Positions 49,578 to 60,486 are shown, counted from the first letter of the stretch. The stretch: DNA of 64,000 bases from Oscillospiraceae bacterium (GCA_910574995.1 CAJTCS010000008.1:1-64000); one strand, 5' to 3'. Made by a program: numbers and translations. The notes: generated by a model from the letters alone, not told the origin.

Positions 49578-50309
49578 ATGAAACTTTTGCTTTGGGCGGA
49601 GCGCTGGAAACTCCGCCGCTCCAAAATCCTGTGGATTGCCGGTTTTGCAACGGTTATGGTGGCGTTGATTGTCTTTGCACAGGGGCAATTCATGTTCTAT
49701 GGAAGCCGCTATATCGACAAGGCAGGATGGTTTATGACAGCGACCCAATCCCTTGCTACCTTTTATGTATTGCCTGCGGTGATTGCCCTGCTGGGCAGTT
49801 ATATGATCTGTCGGGAGGAACAGGAGGACACCCTAAAATCCCTGCGCCTTATTCCCGTGGATGAAATGAAACTGACACTTGCCAAGATGGCGCTTACACT
49901 TGTGTTCAGCGTCCTGATCTATCTCCTGCTTTTTGTTATTACCTTTCTCATTGAGGCCGTTCTCCACCTTGAAGCTCTGCCTATTAGCCTTGTTTTAGAG
50001 AACCTGAAAACATATTTTCTGGATGGAGCTGGCGTTTTTTTTGCCATTTCTCCGATTATCGCTTTGGTTTCCCGGATGAAAAAGGGCTACTGGTTGGCGC
50101 TGGTATTTGCTGAAATCTATTCTTTCGCTGGATTGTTTGCAAGTATGTCCAACACATTAAAAACGGTCTATCCTATGACAGCCGTTTTTAACCTTTCTGG
50201 TTATTACCATGCAAGCGTCATTCAGACTTTAATCGGTGTCATAGTTCTGCTGACCTGTATTGTTCTTTCGCTGTTCATTTTGAAAGGACTGAACAAGACA
50301 GCCAAATAA
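49578..50309 (+). CDS. Lantibiotic-immunity ABC-2 permease (MutG type)
   Basis: A 243-residue membrane protein beginning MKLLLWAERWKLRRSKILWI with six helices (ATFYVLPAVIALLGSYMICR, FSVLIYLLLFVITFLIEAV). It is the second permease of the FEG-type immunity operon. It begins 12 bases after the first permease. No bacteriocin structural gene or two-component system is seen nearby, so the operon gives immunity or resistance only. Confidence 0.88.
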   Translation: MKLLLWAERWKLRRSKILWIAGFATVMVALIVFAQGQFMFYGSRYIDKAGWFMTATQSLATFYVLPAVIALLGSYMICREEQEDTLKSLRLIPVDEMKLTLAKMALTLVFSVLIYLLLFVITFLIEAVLHLEALPISLVLENLKTYFLDGAGVFFAISPIIALVSRMKKGYWLALVFAEIYSFAGLFASMSNTLKTVYPMTAVFNLSGYYHASVIQTLIGVIVLLTCIVLSLFILKGLNKTAK

Positions 50310-50381
50310 ACACAATATTTTTAATAATCTGCCGCACGACGGCAAAAGAAAAAAGCCGTCGTACAGCAGTCCATAAAAGCC

Positions 50382-50490
50382 AAGTCTGCCCAGCGGCAGA
50401 AAAGAAAAAAACCGCTGCTGGGCAGACCGATTTCCCGTGCCTATTTGTTCCATGCGGCGGTTTTAAGAGATTAAAGCCGCCGTTCTTTTA
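50382..50490 (+). terminator. Two strong hairpins after the ABC operon
   Basis: Stem GTCTGCCCAG/CTGGGCAGAC (50382-50427, with added CGG/CCG pairing) and stem CGGCGG-TTTAA/TTAAA-GCCGCCG (about 50454-50483) followed by TTCTTTTAT. A third hairpin, ACGACGGC/GCCGTCGT, lies at 50336-50363. Together they close transcription of the ABC operon. Confidence 0.65.
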
Positions 50491-50527
50491 TCCCCCAAAA
50501 GAATGATGCGGTAACGCTGGAAAGTAC

Positions 50528-50551
50528 GGCGGCTGACAGGAGGCAGCCGCC
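50528..50551 (+). promoter_or_regulatory. Perfect hairpin presenting a ribosome site in its loop
   Basis: GGCGGCTG (50528-50535) and CAGCCGCC (50544-50551) form an 8-bp stem whose 8-base loop is ACAGGAGG. The ATG of a small open frame follows directly at 50552. The stem would space or control ribosome entry. Confidence 0.5.
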
Positions 50552-50731
50552 ATGAAGTACATAGCCGTTCGACACGATTTGACAGCGTTTGAACCGTCAA
50601 AAAAAGCCCGTTCCCCACCTGGGAGAATTGCGGCTACGAGATTATACTATACGGTGCAGATAAAGCAAATTATACTGTGCAACTCGCCCGGTGGGTCTGT
50701 GACCTGCCGGGCGAGTTTTGTCGTGTCCTGA
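50552..50731 (+). CDS. Small open frame behind a ribosome-site hairpin (uncertain)
   Basis: Fifty-nine codons beginning MKYIAVRHDLTAFEPSKKAR. The only support is the AGGAGG placed in a hairpin loop with good spacing; the 3' half overlaps a terminator-like stem (CTCGCCCGG/CCGGGCGAG, then TTTT, 50683-50718) and TATACT-rich promoter-like sequence, which speaks against a normal gene. It may be a leader peptide for the element genes at 50853. No family is recognised. Confidence 0.3.
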   Translation: MKYIAVRHDLTAFEPSKKARSPPGRIAATRLYYTVQIKQIILCNSPGGSVTCRASFVVS

Positions 50732-50852
50732 CCGGCCCGAAAAAAATTTTTGCAAATCGGGCCATTTACCGCGCAGATCGGCCCAATCACTTCGCTCTGT
50801 TAGCGGAAAGGGAGAGAACCACCACCATCCCCCGACGAAAGGGGGTGAGAAG

Positions 50853-51281
50853 ATGGGAACTATCCCCCGCTTTAGCAGACCGGGCCAGTTTGACCGCTAT
50901 TGCAAGCTGGTACTGGAACATGAGGCCATTGACTATCTGCGGAAAATGGACAGCCTGCGCGACCGTCATATATCGTTGAGCATCCTGCCGCAGAAAGAAA
51001 TGGACAAGCTCTCCACGGTAGACCGCTATCCCAGCGACAGCCATGTTTTTACGTCGCATGGATGTGACCTGCCGATTGAGAACGAGCTTGTGGCCGATGC
51101 CTTTGCCGCCCTGACGGAGCAGGAACAAAGTATTCTGATACTGCACTGTGTCCTGGGAATGTCAGACGGCAAGATCGGTGAGATCATGGAGCTGTCCCGC
51201 TATGCCGTCCAGCGGCGCAGACGGAAAGCACTGGACGAACTGCGGAACAAGTTGGCGGCGCTGATGCCGAAAGGAGGTTGA
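50853..51281 (+). CDS. Sigma-70 family (region 4) regulator, third element
   Basis: A 142-residue protein starting MGTIPRFSRPGQFDRYCKLV, with region 4 ALTEQEQSILILHCVLGMSD and IGEIMELSRYAVQRRRRKAL. It is the counterpart of the IME1 and IME2 sigma-like genes but distant in sequence. ATG 50853 has an AAAGGGGGTGA site. It is followed after 6 bases by an HTH gene, then TnpW and a broken recombinase, defining a third Tn4451-like element (IME3). Confidence 0.8.
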   Translation: MGTIPRFSRPGQFDRYCKLVLEHEAIDYLRKMDSLRDRHISLSILPQKEMDKLSTVDRYPSDSHVFTSHGCDLPIENELVADAFAALTEQEQSILILHCVLGMSDGKIGEIMELSRYAVQRRRRKALDELRNKLAALMPKGG

Positions 51282-51287
51282 ACGCAA

Positions 51288-51524
51288 ATGTCGGAACCTG
51301 ACTACAAGGGCCGGGCGCTTCTCCCCATGCCGGTGATCGAAGCCGCCCGTGCCGGGGACGCCGAGGCCGTCGAGTGTGTCTTGCGGTACTACGAGGGCTA
51401 CATAAACAAGCTCTGTACCCGGACGCTGTATGACGAGTACGGCTATCCCCATGTGTGCGTAGACGAGTACATGAAGCATCTCCTGGAGATCAAGCTCATC
51501 TATGCCATTGTTGCCGTAGACTGA
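51288..51524 (+). CDS. Conjugative-transposon HTH protein (HTH_16 type), third element
   Basis: A 78-residue protein (LLPMPVIEAARAGDAEAVEC, VLRYYEGYINKLCTR, then VDEYMKHLLEIKLIYAIVA) with the same layout as 25642-25866 and 40256-40480. ATG 51288 lies 6 bases after the sigma-like gene and has AAAGGAGG. It presumably partners the sigma-like protein. Confidence 0.75.
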   Translation: MSEPDYKGRALLPMPVIEAARAGDAEAVECVLRYYEGYINKLCTRTLYDEYGYPHVCVDEYMKHLLEIKLIYAIVAVD

Positions 51525-51961
51525 CGGCAACCGGCCCGGCAGGGCAGGCGGAACACCTTACCCTTTCCATGTTCCCCCGCCTCCGGCCCGGCGCTGCACC
51601 TTGACAAAGAAAGCCCGCAAGATAACGGCGGCGCAGTATAGGGCAACGGACACATTCTGTATGCGCCGCATCGGTGGGTGCGCCATGACCCCGCATCCTG
51701 CGGGAGAGCGAGAACCGCCTACACCGAAAAGCCGGCAGCTTATAATCAGCGGCGCATACGCTAACGATACTCCCTTACAGCCACAGTCCGAGCGTTAAAA
51801 GCGTCGCAGGCAATGGGTAGGGCCGCGTGAGAACCACGCGGGGGTGAAAGTCCCGTGGTGCTGGTCGCCGCCAGCCGTCCGCTTTATGCCCCTTTATCAG
51901 AATAGCGGACAGGCCGCTATTTCATAAATCGAACAATTCATTTGCGAAAGGGGGAAGTCCT
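51525..51961 (+). other. Intergenic region with structured RNA-like segment
   Basis: No clear gene is seen. Around 51815-51885 there is a compact folding tract: CCGCGTG-AGAAC-CACGCGG, then GGGGGTGAAAGTCCCG that can pair alternatively (CCACG/CGTGG). GTGAGAACC and GGGTGAAAGTCCC resemble words of group II intron domain I, so an intron fragment or a structured leader of TnpW is possible. A TTG-started frame at 51601-51798 lacks a ribosome site and is not called. Confidence 0.35.
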
Positions 51962-52126
51962 TTGCCGCAAAATCAGATCAGTGCCACAACGACGCATAAA
52001 ATTGGCAAAACGACTTATTTTGTCTGTGCATCGGCCAGCGAGAAAGCGACCGACACCATAGACAAGAAGATTAAGAAACTTATCCGCAAGGATATGGAGC
52101 AGAACGCCGGAAGCGTCCAGAAATAG
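51962..52126 (+). CDS. tnpW: TnpW family protein of the third element
   Basis: A 54-residue protein (MPQNQISATTTHKIGKTTYF, VCASASEKATDTIDKKIKKL, IRKDMEQNAG) with the GKTTYxV strand and terminal helix of TnpW proteins. The start is TTG 51962 with AAAGGGGGAAG upstream. It lies 100 bases before a recombinase gene, the usual TnpW position, and was missed by length-limited gene calling. Confidence 0.7.
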   Translation: MPQNQISATTTHKIGKTTYFVCASASEKATDTIDKKIKKLIRKDMEQNAGSVQK

Positions 52127-52169
52127 GGCGCTCTTTTTATATTTTTGAGCTGACAAGGACAGCGGTTGA

Positions 52170-54342
<2,173 letters not shown>

Positions 54343-54346
<4 letters not shown>

Positions 54347-55992
54347 ACTGCCTGCCTTTCCGCCACCAGAGCATCGTCCACATTGCCCACATAGCGGTAA
54401 AATACCTTGATGTCGCAAATGCGGAGATTGCCCTCTTTCCTGGCCTCGCCCACTTCAATACGGTCTACCAGCTCAAACAGGATGGTTTCATCCAGCTCGG
54501 TAATCTCGGTATAGCGGCGGATGATTCCGGCCCAGCGATCCGCGTCGTGGCGGTTTTCCAGCTGTGCCTGGACCCGGCGCTCCAGCTCCGGGAGGGCGGC
54601 GGCTTTCTGTGCCCGCTCCGTCTCATACTTCTGCATCAGGGTCTGGAAAACCGTCTGCGGGACCACGCCGGTACACTTATCCTCGTAAAGATTCTGCATC
54701 AGCCTTTCCAGCTCATGGACGCGGGCGGCGGTGACTTTCAGCTCCTGCTCACAGGAGGCCACCCGGCTGTGCTGTTCCTTATCCTTCATGCGGATGATTC
54801 GCGCCAGCAGCCGCTCCCGGTCATATTCGGCATACTGCGCCTTTTCTCGGATGTCCGCCAGAACAAGCTCCTTCAGAACGTCCTCGTAGATGGTATGGAT
54901 GGTGCAGGCGTTCTTGCCGCTGCGGGCGTAGTTGCCGCAGATGAACGAGCTGTACCGCCCCGGCCTGCCGTCCTTGTAGGTAAACCGCTCCACATGATTC
55001 CGCATTTTGAATCCGCAGTCCGCGCAGTAGACGAGGCCGGTGAAAATGCTTTTGATGCCGTCCGCCGTCTCGGACTTCCGCACCTTTTTCTGGTCAATGC
55101 TGACAACCGTATCCCAAATCTCGCGGGTGATGATCGGCTCATGGGTCCCCTCCACTCGAATCCACTGGTCCTTGGGCTTTGCCACCAGCTTCTTGGATTT
55201 ATAGGAGAGGGTCCCGCATTTGCCCTGGACCATGTTCCCGATATAGGCTTCATTGCGGAGCATGACCTTGACGGTGTTCTCGTTCCACAGGTGGTTGACG
55301 CGGCGGGGGTCGGTGCGGCCCTGGCGCTGGTAGTACAACTCACCGGGCGGCTGGATGCCCTCCGCATTGAGGGTGACGGCGATCTTTCGGAACGCCATAC
55401 CGGAGGCCCGCATTGCAAAAATGCGGCGGACCATGGGCGCGGTCTCCTCGTCGATGATGAAGCGGTGCTTGTCGGCGGGGTCCCGCTGGTAGCCGTAGGG
55501 GGCATGGGTTCCCATATATTTCCCGCTTTCCGCGCAGGCTTTCTTTACCGCCTTAACCTTTTTGCTTGTATCCCGGCTGTAAAATTCGTTAAATAGGTTC
55601 AAAAAGCACATAACATCGGTACTTCCATCATTGTTCATGGTGTCGATGCCGTTGTTAAGAGCAATGAACCGGCAGCCAATGGACGGGAACAGGTAGTCCG
55701 TATATTGGCCGAACTCAATATAATTTCTGCCGAACCGCGAGAGGTCCTTGACAAGAATCACATTGATTCGTCCCGCCTTCGCGTCCTCAATCAGCCGCTG
55801 AACGCCGGGGCGCTGGAAATTCGTTCCAGAGTAGCCGTCGTCGATGTAAGTGTCGATCTCGTTCCAGCCCCGCTCCCGGACATACCGTTGAAGCAGGAGC
55901 TTCTGGTTTTCGATGCTGACGGATTCCCCGTCGCGCTCGTCGTCGTTGCTCAGTCTGCAATAAATGCCGACATTGTATGTGTTCTCTGCCAT
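54343..55992 (-). CDS. Large serine recombinase, first of a coupled pair
   Basis: A 549-residue recombinase: AENTYNVGIYCRLSNDDERD with the catalytic serine, SRFGRNYIEFGQYTD, FIALNNGIDT, zinc ribbon (CADCGFKM, FICGNYARS), coiled coil, end FYRYVGNVDDALV. ATG 55992 has GGGAGG. The upstream continuation of the frame to 56517 overlaps TnpW and is not coding. Two complete recombinases in one operon recall CcrA/CcrB of SCCmec, where each enzyme has a separate task. Confidence 0.92.
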
Positions 55993-56129
55993 TTCTTTTA
56001 CCTCCCGGCCTGCCAGATTCATACCCTGTGCGGCGATGGCTCCCGCCGGATTGCTCCGGCAGTATCTATTATAGAATGGGGAGCGCATGACACGCAAGGA
56101 TGCGGCCAGCCGCGAGTGGTGGTCAAAAG

Positions 56130-56297
56130 CTACTCGGCGGGGCAGGGAACCAGCTCCGCCATCGCGCGGCGGACCGCCAGCTGCTCCAGGGTCTCGCCCA
56201 GGTCTTTCTCTCCGGTGAATACGCTGGTTACGCGGTACAGCGTCTTGCCGATCTGAATTTCCTTGTACGAGGTGATGGTCTTGGTCTCGTCTTTCAT
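56130..56297 (-). CDS. tnpW: TnpW family protein of IME4
   Basis: A 55-residue protein starting MKDETKTITSYKEIQIGKTL, YRVTSVFTGEKDLGETLEQL, AVRRAMAEL. It has the GKTxYxV strand and terminal helix of TnpW. ATG 56297 follows a CGGAGG site. It is transcribed toward the recombinase pair, the same arrangement as in IME1 and IME3. Confidence 0.75.
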   Translation of the reverse strand: MKDETKTITSYKEIQIGKTLYRVTSVFTGEKDLGETLEQLAVRRAMAELVPCPAE

Positions 56298-56928
56298 GGC
56301 GTACCTCCGTCCTAAAGACAAACCGATGCTTAAACTGCAAAATGCAGATGATTTTCATAAAAGCAGCCGCGCCGGAAAATGCTGTGTCCGCATAACATAA
56401 GGCGGGCGGTATTCCGGCGCGGCTGATTCGATTATAGCTGCTTCCTAACTCGCCGTATTTGCCACGCAGCCCCGGCGAAGGGGGGATATTGCAGGCCGCT
56501 GTTGGCACAGCTGTCATAACTCCGCAGCGTCGTCACGCCGTCACAAGCTCCATATCGCTCACTTTTGCCCAATGGCAAAAGCTCACTCATTTCGCTGCTC
56601 TGGCTTTTCCCAGCGAATCTCTGATTCGCCGGGAGCCCTTGTGTCGTGCGCCGCAGGGTTCCGTCTCAAGTCTGTGGACGGGCGTGAGCAAGTATCATTA
56701 TCCGCCATGCTGTCATCGCGTCCCGGCCTGCCAGGGCCGGTTGAAAGAGTGCGTAGATCGCTCGGCCAGCTTGTCCGTTCACCTCCTGGAGCTGGCGTCT
56801 TGGCGGCGCATCTTTTACCGCTGTTCACATGAGTTTTGTGCCTGCAATACCGTGTATTCAATTTTGAAGGTTCGTGAAGGTGATGGGGGAAAACGCACCT
56901 TTCACCTAACACGAAAAATCAGCCGTTT
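56298..56928 (-). other. 630-base gap between sigma-like and TnpW genes of IME4
   Basis: No convincing gene is seen on either strand; open frames here have poor composition and no ribosome sites. A small perfect hairpin GCGAATC-TCT-GATTCGC lies at about 56616-56632. In IME3 the matching gap is also gene-free, so the region may carry control sites or a former passenger. Confidence 0.4.
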
Positions 56929-57417
56929 TTATCCCCTGTTTTGGCCCTCCCCCGGAAAAATTTTTTCAAGAATTTTGATAGCGCGGCGCAGAGAGCGGCA
57001 AATTCGCGGCTGGCCCACATGCTCGGCCTCCGCTATCTGGGTTTCATTCATTCCCTTGACGTGGTACATCCACAGACGGCGGTACTGTGTCTCCGTCAGC
57101 AATTCCTTGACCTGTCGGAGCAGAGCGGCCCGCCGTTCCTCCTGTTCCGCTTCCAGCAGCGGCGCAATGAAAATGCCCTCGGCGGAGATGCCGGTGGTCC
57201 CGGCCTCGGACAAGGAAATGCAATAATCGTAGTAGCCGCGACCGGCCTTCTCAATGTCGTGGTAGTCACCGTCAGACCAAACCTTCCAACGAAGAAATTC
57301 TTCCTCACTGGCAAAGTCCTCGCGGGTCAGCCGGATATGTACGCCGGTGGCGCTGGGGCAGACGATGGCATCCTTGTCAAATTTATTCAAAGCAAAATCG
57401 CTCTTGGTATCAAACAT
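56929..57417 (-). CDS. Sigma-70 family (region 4) regulator of IME4
   Basis: A 162-residue protein. After an N-terminal part (FDTKSDFALNKFDKDAIVCP, EEEFLRWKVWSDGDYHDIEK) comes region 4: LLTETQYRRLWMYHVKGMNE, IAEAEHVGQPRICRSLRRA. ATG 57417 has GGAGG. It probably switches on element genes. It differs from the sigma-like proteins of IME1-3 and looks like the type found in Tn6218-like or phage-derived elements. Confidence 0.8.
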   Translation of the reverse strand: MFDTKSDFALNKFDKDAIVCPSATGVHIRLTREDFASEEEFLRWKVWSDGDYHDIEKAGRGYYDYCISLSEAGTTGISAEGIFIAPLLEAEQEERRAALLRQVKELLTETQYRRLWMYHVKGMNETQIAEAEHVGQPRICRSLRRAIKILEKIFPGEGQNRG

Positions 57418-57521
57418 AATTTCCTCCATTTCGTTTGTGGGAACTTGCGGGCAGAGAATCGAAATGGAGGTCAGGCGGGCCGCGACACCCGCAGGAGTTT
57501 ACTTTCTTCCCCAAGATTCGA

Positions 57522-57570
57522 CACAGCAGAAGGCCGGGTACTTCCATTGAGTACCCAGTCTTCTGCTGTG
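57522..57570. promoter_or_regulatory. Hairpin upstream of the IME4 sigma-like gene
   Basis: CACAGCAGAAG (57522-57532) pairs with CTTCTGCTGTG (57560-57570) and GGGTA with TACCC inside. It lies in the 500-base gap 57418-57914, which also has GCACCATAGCC...GGCTATGGTG at about 57708-57742 and no convincing gene. Confidence 0.5.
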
Positions 57571-57871
57571 TGCCTGTATGATAGTTCTTGCTTATATACC
57601 TATACAGTTCCGATTGACAGGTAGAATAGGTTGTACCCGCCGCAAGGATTTTTTTGACAATTCACCTATCTGGAGTAGTCGGAACAACTCCACTATATAA
57701 AACAAAAGCACCATAGCCATCTCCTATACCGGCGGCTATGGTGTTTGAGCGCACAGAAGCGTTCCGCAAAGCTGCCGTTTTTTTGACAGCCTCCCAGAAT
57801 CGTTTTTCTTGAAAAGTTCGGCGAAAATCGGAATTATATTGCTTGATAGTCGGAAGCGTGCAGGGATTCAT

Positions 57872-57900
57872 TTTACACTTTCCGAACTATACAATACAGT
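57872..57900 (+). promoter_or_regulatory. Promoter of the XRE gene at 57915
   Basis: TTTACA (57872-57877), 17-base spacer, TACAGT (57895-57900), then GAGGTG and ATG 57915. Confidence 0.55.
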
Positions 57901-57914
57901 AGAGGTGAAAAATT

Positions 57915-58262
57915 ATGCCGAATGATGTCTTGGTAAACGGTGGGGCGCGGTTAAGGGCGATTCGAAAGGAACGAGGATACACACAGGAACGGTTGGCGGA
58001 GCTGACAAAGCTCTCCACCCGTCATATCGCAGGCATTGAAAAAGGAGAAGCGAATCCGTCATTCGAGGTGCTTTACACGATCATAACGGCGCTTGGCACT
58101 TCCTTTGACGCAATCTTCAATCCGGCAGATGAACAGTCTGAGCGCGAAATCCAGGAAATTGCAGGGCTTTACCGGGCTTGCCCGGAACAAGTACGGCGAT
58201 TGATCCTGGCCTCAATTCGCGCTATGTCATATGAACTAATGGATACCATCATAAAAGAATGA
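57915..58262 (+). CDS. XRE family HTH regulator
   Basis: A 115-residue protein with an XRE HTH in residues 8-66 (LRAIRKERGYTQERLAELTK, LSTRHIAGIEKGEANPSFEV, LYTIITALGTSFDAIFNP) and a short helical C-terminus with RRLILASIRAMSYEL. ATG 57915 follows GAGGTG. It is a single-gene transcript closed by the terminator at 58275. Its position at the IME4 side suggests either element control or a chromosomal regulator; the sequence does not decide. Confidence 0.88.
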   Translation: MPNDVLVNGGARLRAIRKERGYTQERLAELTKLSTRHIAGIEKGEANPSFEVLYTIITALGTSFDAIFNPADEQSEREIQEIAGLYRACPEQVRRLILASIRAMSYELMDTIIKE

Positions 58263-58274
58263 GATAGAATAGGA

Positions 58275-58314
58275 AGCCAGTGGGTAAGGATTGCCTTGCC
58301 CACTGGCTCTTGTT
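58275..58314 (+). terminator. Terminator of the XRE gene
   Basis: AGCCAGTGGG (58275-58284) pairs perfectly with CCCACTGGCT (58299-58308), followed by CTTGTT. Confidence 0.65.
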
Positions 58315-58444
58315 CAATGGAAAAAGATAACCACCAAGACCCTGACGTAGTAGCTTCGTGAGCCGGAAGAATAAAAAATATTTGTGCGGATAGTTCATCC
58401 CAAATAATCCGCCATGCTGCCAGTCAGCGATTTGGGTGGGCCTC

Positions 58445-59335
58445 TTACAGATGCCGCAGATTGACGCGGTACTCCCGCAGCGCTGCTTCATCAGCGGTTT
58501 CAATCAGGTGATTCAAATATTCAACCAGCTTTTCCTTGTCCGCAGGAAGGTGGCCGCGAACCTGGATCAAGTTGGATGCGCCGTCTGTTACAATCCGGGT
58601 GTCAATGCTCAGATTTTCAACGAGGGCTTTCAGTTCCGCCAGCTTTTCAATTTCCCCTTCCTCTTTCCATGTGCCGCGCTGGATTTCCTGGTACAGTTCG
58701 GAGGTCTTGTAAATCGTCAGCATGGACGATTCAATGATTTGTGGGTGAAGCTGATTGAAAAGCTCTGCGCTGGCCTTTGCGCCGATTTCACCCCGGCCAG
58801 CGCCGGAAATGCCGGTGAGATAGAAGAAGTTGTAGCTGATGCCAGCGGCCTCTAACTTTTTGCATTGTTCAAGGACATCACCGGCCCGGAAACCCTTGTT
58901 CATAAAGGCCAGCGCCTCGTCATCGCCCGTTTCAACGCCAAAGGTAAGTCCGTTATATCCCAAAGCGCGAAGCTCTTTCAATTCATCCACGGTTTTGTTG
59001 GTAACGTCGGTGATCCTGCCGAAGCAGCCAATGGACGAATAGTTGGGACAATACTTCTTCACCATTTGCGCCAGTGTTTTCAGCTTGTCGGTGGTCAGAA
59101 CAAAGGGATTTGCGCCAGTGAAGAAAACCCGGAACCAGGGGGCGTCCTGGCAGTAGCGGCTCACCGCAGCCAAATCTTCCTCCACCTCGGACGGCGGGGA
59201 CATTCTGAACTTAAACGGTAAATCCTCGTATAGCGTACAGAATTTGCAGGAGTGGTGTGTGCAGCCCGCAGTAACCTGGATCAGCAGGGATGCGGCCTCA
59301 TAGGGCGGACGCCAGATTGTTCCATCAAAGTGCAT
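58445..59335 (-). CDS. Radical SAM protein
   Basis: A 296-residue radical SAM enzyme with the iron-sulfur motif CTHHSCKFC (Cx4Cx2C spacing, residues about 25-33), then the TGANPFVLTTDKLKTLAQM and VETGDDEALAFMNKGF motifs that bind SAM. The relaxed Cx4Cx2C spacing is usual for this HemN-like/YgiQ-like subfamily. The substrate is unknown. ATG 59335 has AAGGAG. A HxlR-type regulator is divergently encoded 198 bases away with a palindrome between them. Confidence 0.88.
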   Translation of the reverse strand: MHFDGTIWRPPYEAASLLIQVTAGCTHHSCKFCTLYEDLPFKFRMSPPSEVEEDLAAVSRYCQDAPWFRVFFTGANPFVLTTDKLKTLAQMVKKYCPNYSSIGCFGRITDVTNKTVDELKELRALGYNGLTFGVETGDDEALAFMNKGFRAGDVLEQCKKLEAAGISYNFFYLTGISGAGRGEIGAKASAELFNQLHPQIIESSMLTIYKTSELYQEIQRGTWKEEGEIEKLAELKALVENLSIDTRIVTDGASNLIQVRGHLPADKEKLVEYLNHLIETADEAALREYRVNLRHL

Positions 59336-59425
59336 AGATCATATCTCCTTTTCAAAATCAATCAGGAATTTCCTGTTGCCATCATGGTACAACCGGCAAC
59401 AGTTAAATTCAAGTACGCAACTTTT

Positions 59426-59459
59426 TTAGTAGTAGTATTGTTTTCTGTACTAATACTAA
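59426..59459. promoter_or_regulatory. Palindromic operator between radical SAM and HxlR genes
   Basis: TTAGTAGTAGTA (59426-59437) and TACTAATACTAA (59448-59459) form a near-perfect inverted repeat with GTACTAATAC inside, lying between the divergent starts at 59335 and 59533. HxlR regulators bind sites of this type; the pairing is inference. Confidence 0.55.
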
Positions 59460-59532
59460 TTTTGTGGCCTACATTGATTTTGAAATTGAGATGGTATATA
59501 CTACCTATAAAGAAGCGAAGGGAGATAGAGCT

Positions 59533-59919
59533 ATGGCTGGGAATAAATTTCAAACGCAGGATATGATGGCCCGCTGTGTGCCAATGACCAGTGTGCAGGC
59601 GGTTTTGGGCGGCAAGTGGAAAATCCTGATCTTGTGGTATATCGCATTTTATAAAGTTCAACGCTTTGGTCAGCTCATGCGCCGCCTGGACGGGATTACC
59701 CAGTCCTCATTGACAAAGCAGCTCCGTGAATTAGAGCAAGACGGATTTTTGCACCGAGAGATTTACAAGGAAATTCCCCCCAAGGTGGAGTATTCCTTAA
59801 CGGAGCTGGGGCAGAGCTTCACCCCGATTTTGAACCAAATGATGATATGGAGCGAGGCACATCTTTGTCCGCCTGACTATATCAATCCTTTTGGAGAAGA
59901 AAGAATACTGCCTGAGTAA
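59533..59919 (+). CDS. HxlR family transcriptional regulator
   Basis: A 128-residue winged-helix protein (VQAVLGGKWKILILWYIAFY, FGQLMRRLDGITQSSLTKQL, RELEQDGFLHREIYKEIPPK, VEYSLTELGQ) of the HxlR/YodB family, which often senses electrophiles or redox change. I chose ATG 59533 with GGGAG; the earlier in-frame ATG at 59464 lacks a site and lies close to the operator. A cysteine at residue 15 (MMARCVPM) is at the position of the redox cysteine of YodB-type members. Confidence 0.9.
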   Translation: MAGNKFQTQDMMARCVPMTSVQAVLGGKWKILILWYIAFYKVQRFGQLMRRLDGITQSSLTKQLRELEQDGFLHREIYKEIPPKVEYSLTELGQSFTPILNQMMIWSEAHLCPPDYINPFGEERILPE

Positions 59920-59931
59920 TCTATGAAAGAT

Positions 59932-59962
59932 TTACACCAGGAGGGTAGTCCTCCTGGTGTAA
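59932..59962. terminator. Bidirectional terminator between HxlR and nitroreductase
   Basis: A perfect 13-bp stem TTACACCAGGAGG/CCTCCTGGTGTAA with a five-base loop, between two convergent stop codons. Confidence 0.7.
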
Positions 59963-59967
59963 GCAGC

Positions 59968-60486
59968 TTAAATGTTTTCGTAGGAAACTAATTCGTCCAC
60001 AGGGATTCGTGTTTGAGTGTGCCGCTCCGGGTCGGTGAAGTTCTCCCCTGCATAGCCGATTACCAGGATATTTACCGGCTCAAGATTGGCGGGGAGGCCG
60101 AACTCCCGGCGCAGGACATCCGGCTTGAAGTAGCACACCCACACGCTGCCCAGGCCCAGTTCCGTGGCCTGGAGCATCATGTGGTCGGTCAGAACAGAGG
60201 CATCAATGTCCCCGGTTTGCTTTTGGTCAAAGGGCCGCACCCATGCTTTGTTATGGTCGGCACAGACAATGATAGCCAGGGGCGCACCGTAGATGTTGGC
60301 GGCTTTGCCAATCTTCGCCAGCCCGTCCTCGCTCTGGACGGCAATCAGGTGAACCGGCTGGAGGTTGGCGGCGGTAGGGGCCACATGAGCGGCCTCCAAA
60401 ATTTTCTCCAGCTTCTCCGGCTCCACCCTCTTGTCGGTGTAGCTGCGGATGGAGCAGCGAGTTTTCGCAATCGTAATGAAATCCAT
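59968..60486 (-). CDS. Nitroreductase family protein
   Basis: A 172-residue FMN-dependent nitroreductase-fold protein. It has the RCSIRSYTDKRVEPEKLEKI start, AAHVAPTAANLQPVHLIAVQ and TELGLGSVWVCYFKPDVLRR motifs for FMN and NAD(P)H. It ends NILVIGYAGENFTDPERH. These enzymes reduce quinones and nitro compounds. An HxlR regulator is divergently encoded 176 bases upstream, the known pattern for HxlR-controlled reductases. ATG 60486 has AAAGGA. Confidence 0.92.
   Translation of the reverse strand: MDFITIAKTRCSIRSYTDKRVEPEKLEKILEAAHVAPTAANLQPVHLIAVQSEDGLAKIGKAANIYGAPLAIIVCADHNKAWVRPFDQKQTGDIDASVLTDHMMLQATELGLGSVWVCYFKPDVLRREFGLPANLEPVNILVIGYAGENFTDPERHTQTRIPVDELVSYENI

Noticed and set aside
51601-51798. 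TTG-started 65-codon frame
   Set aside because: No ribosome site and no family resemblance; part overlaps the structured tract.
56300-57226. Open frames on both strands between the sigma-like and TnpW genes of IME4
   Set aside because: No start signals, no recognisable domains, atypical residue composition.
57662-57871. Minus-strand 69-codon frame upstream of the XRE gene
   Set aside because: No ribosome site and its 5' end lies in the promoter of the XRE gene.
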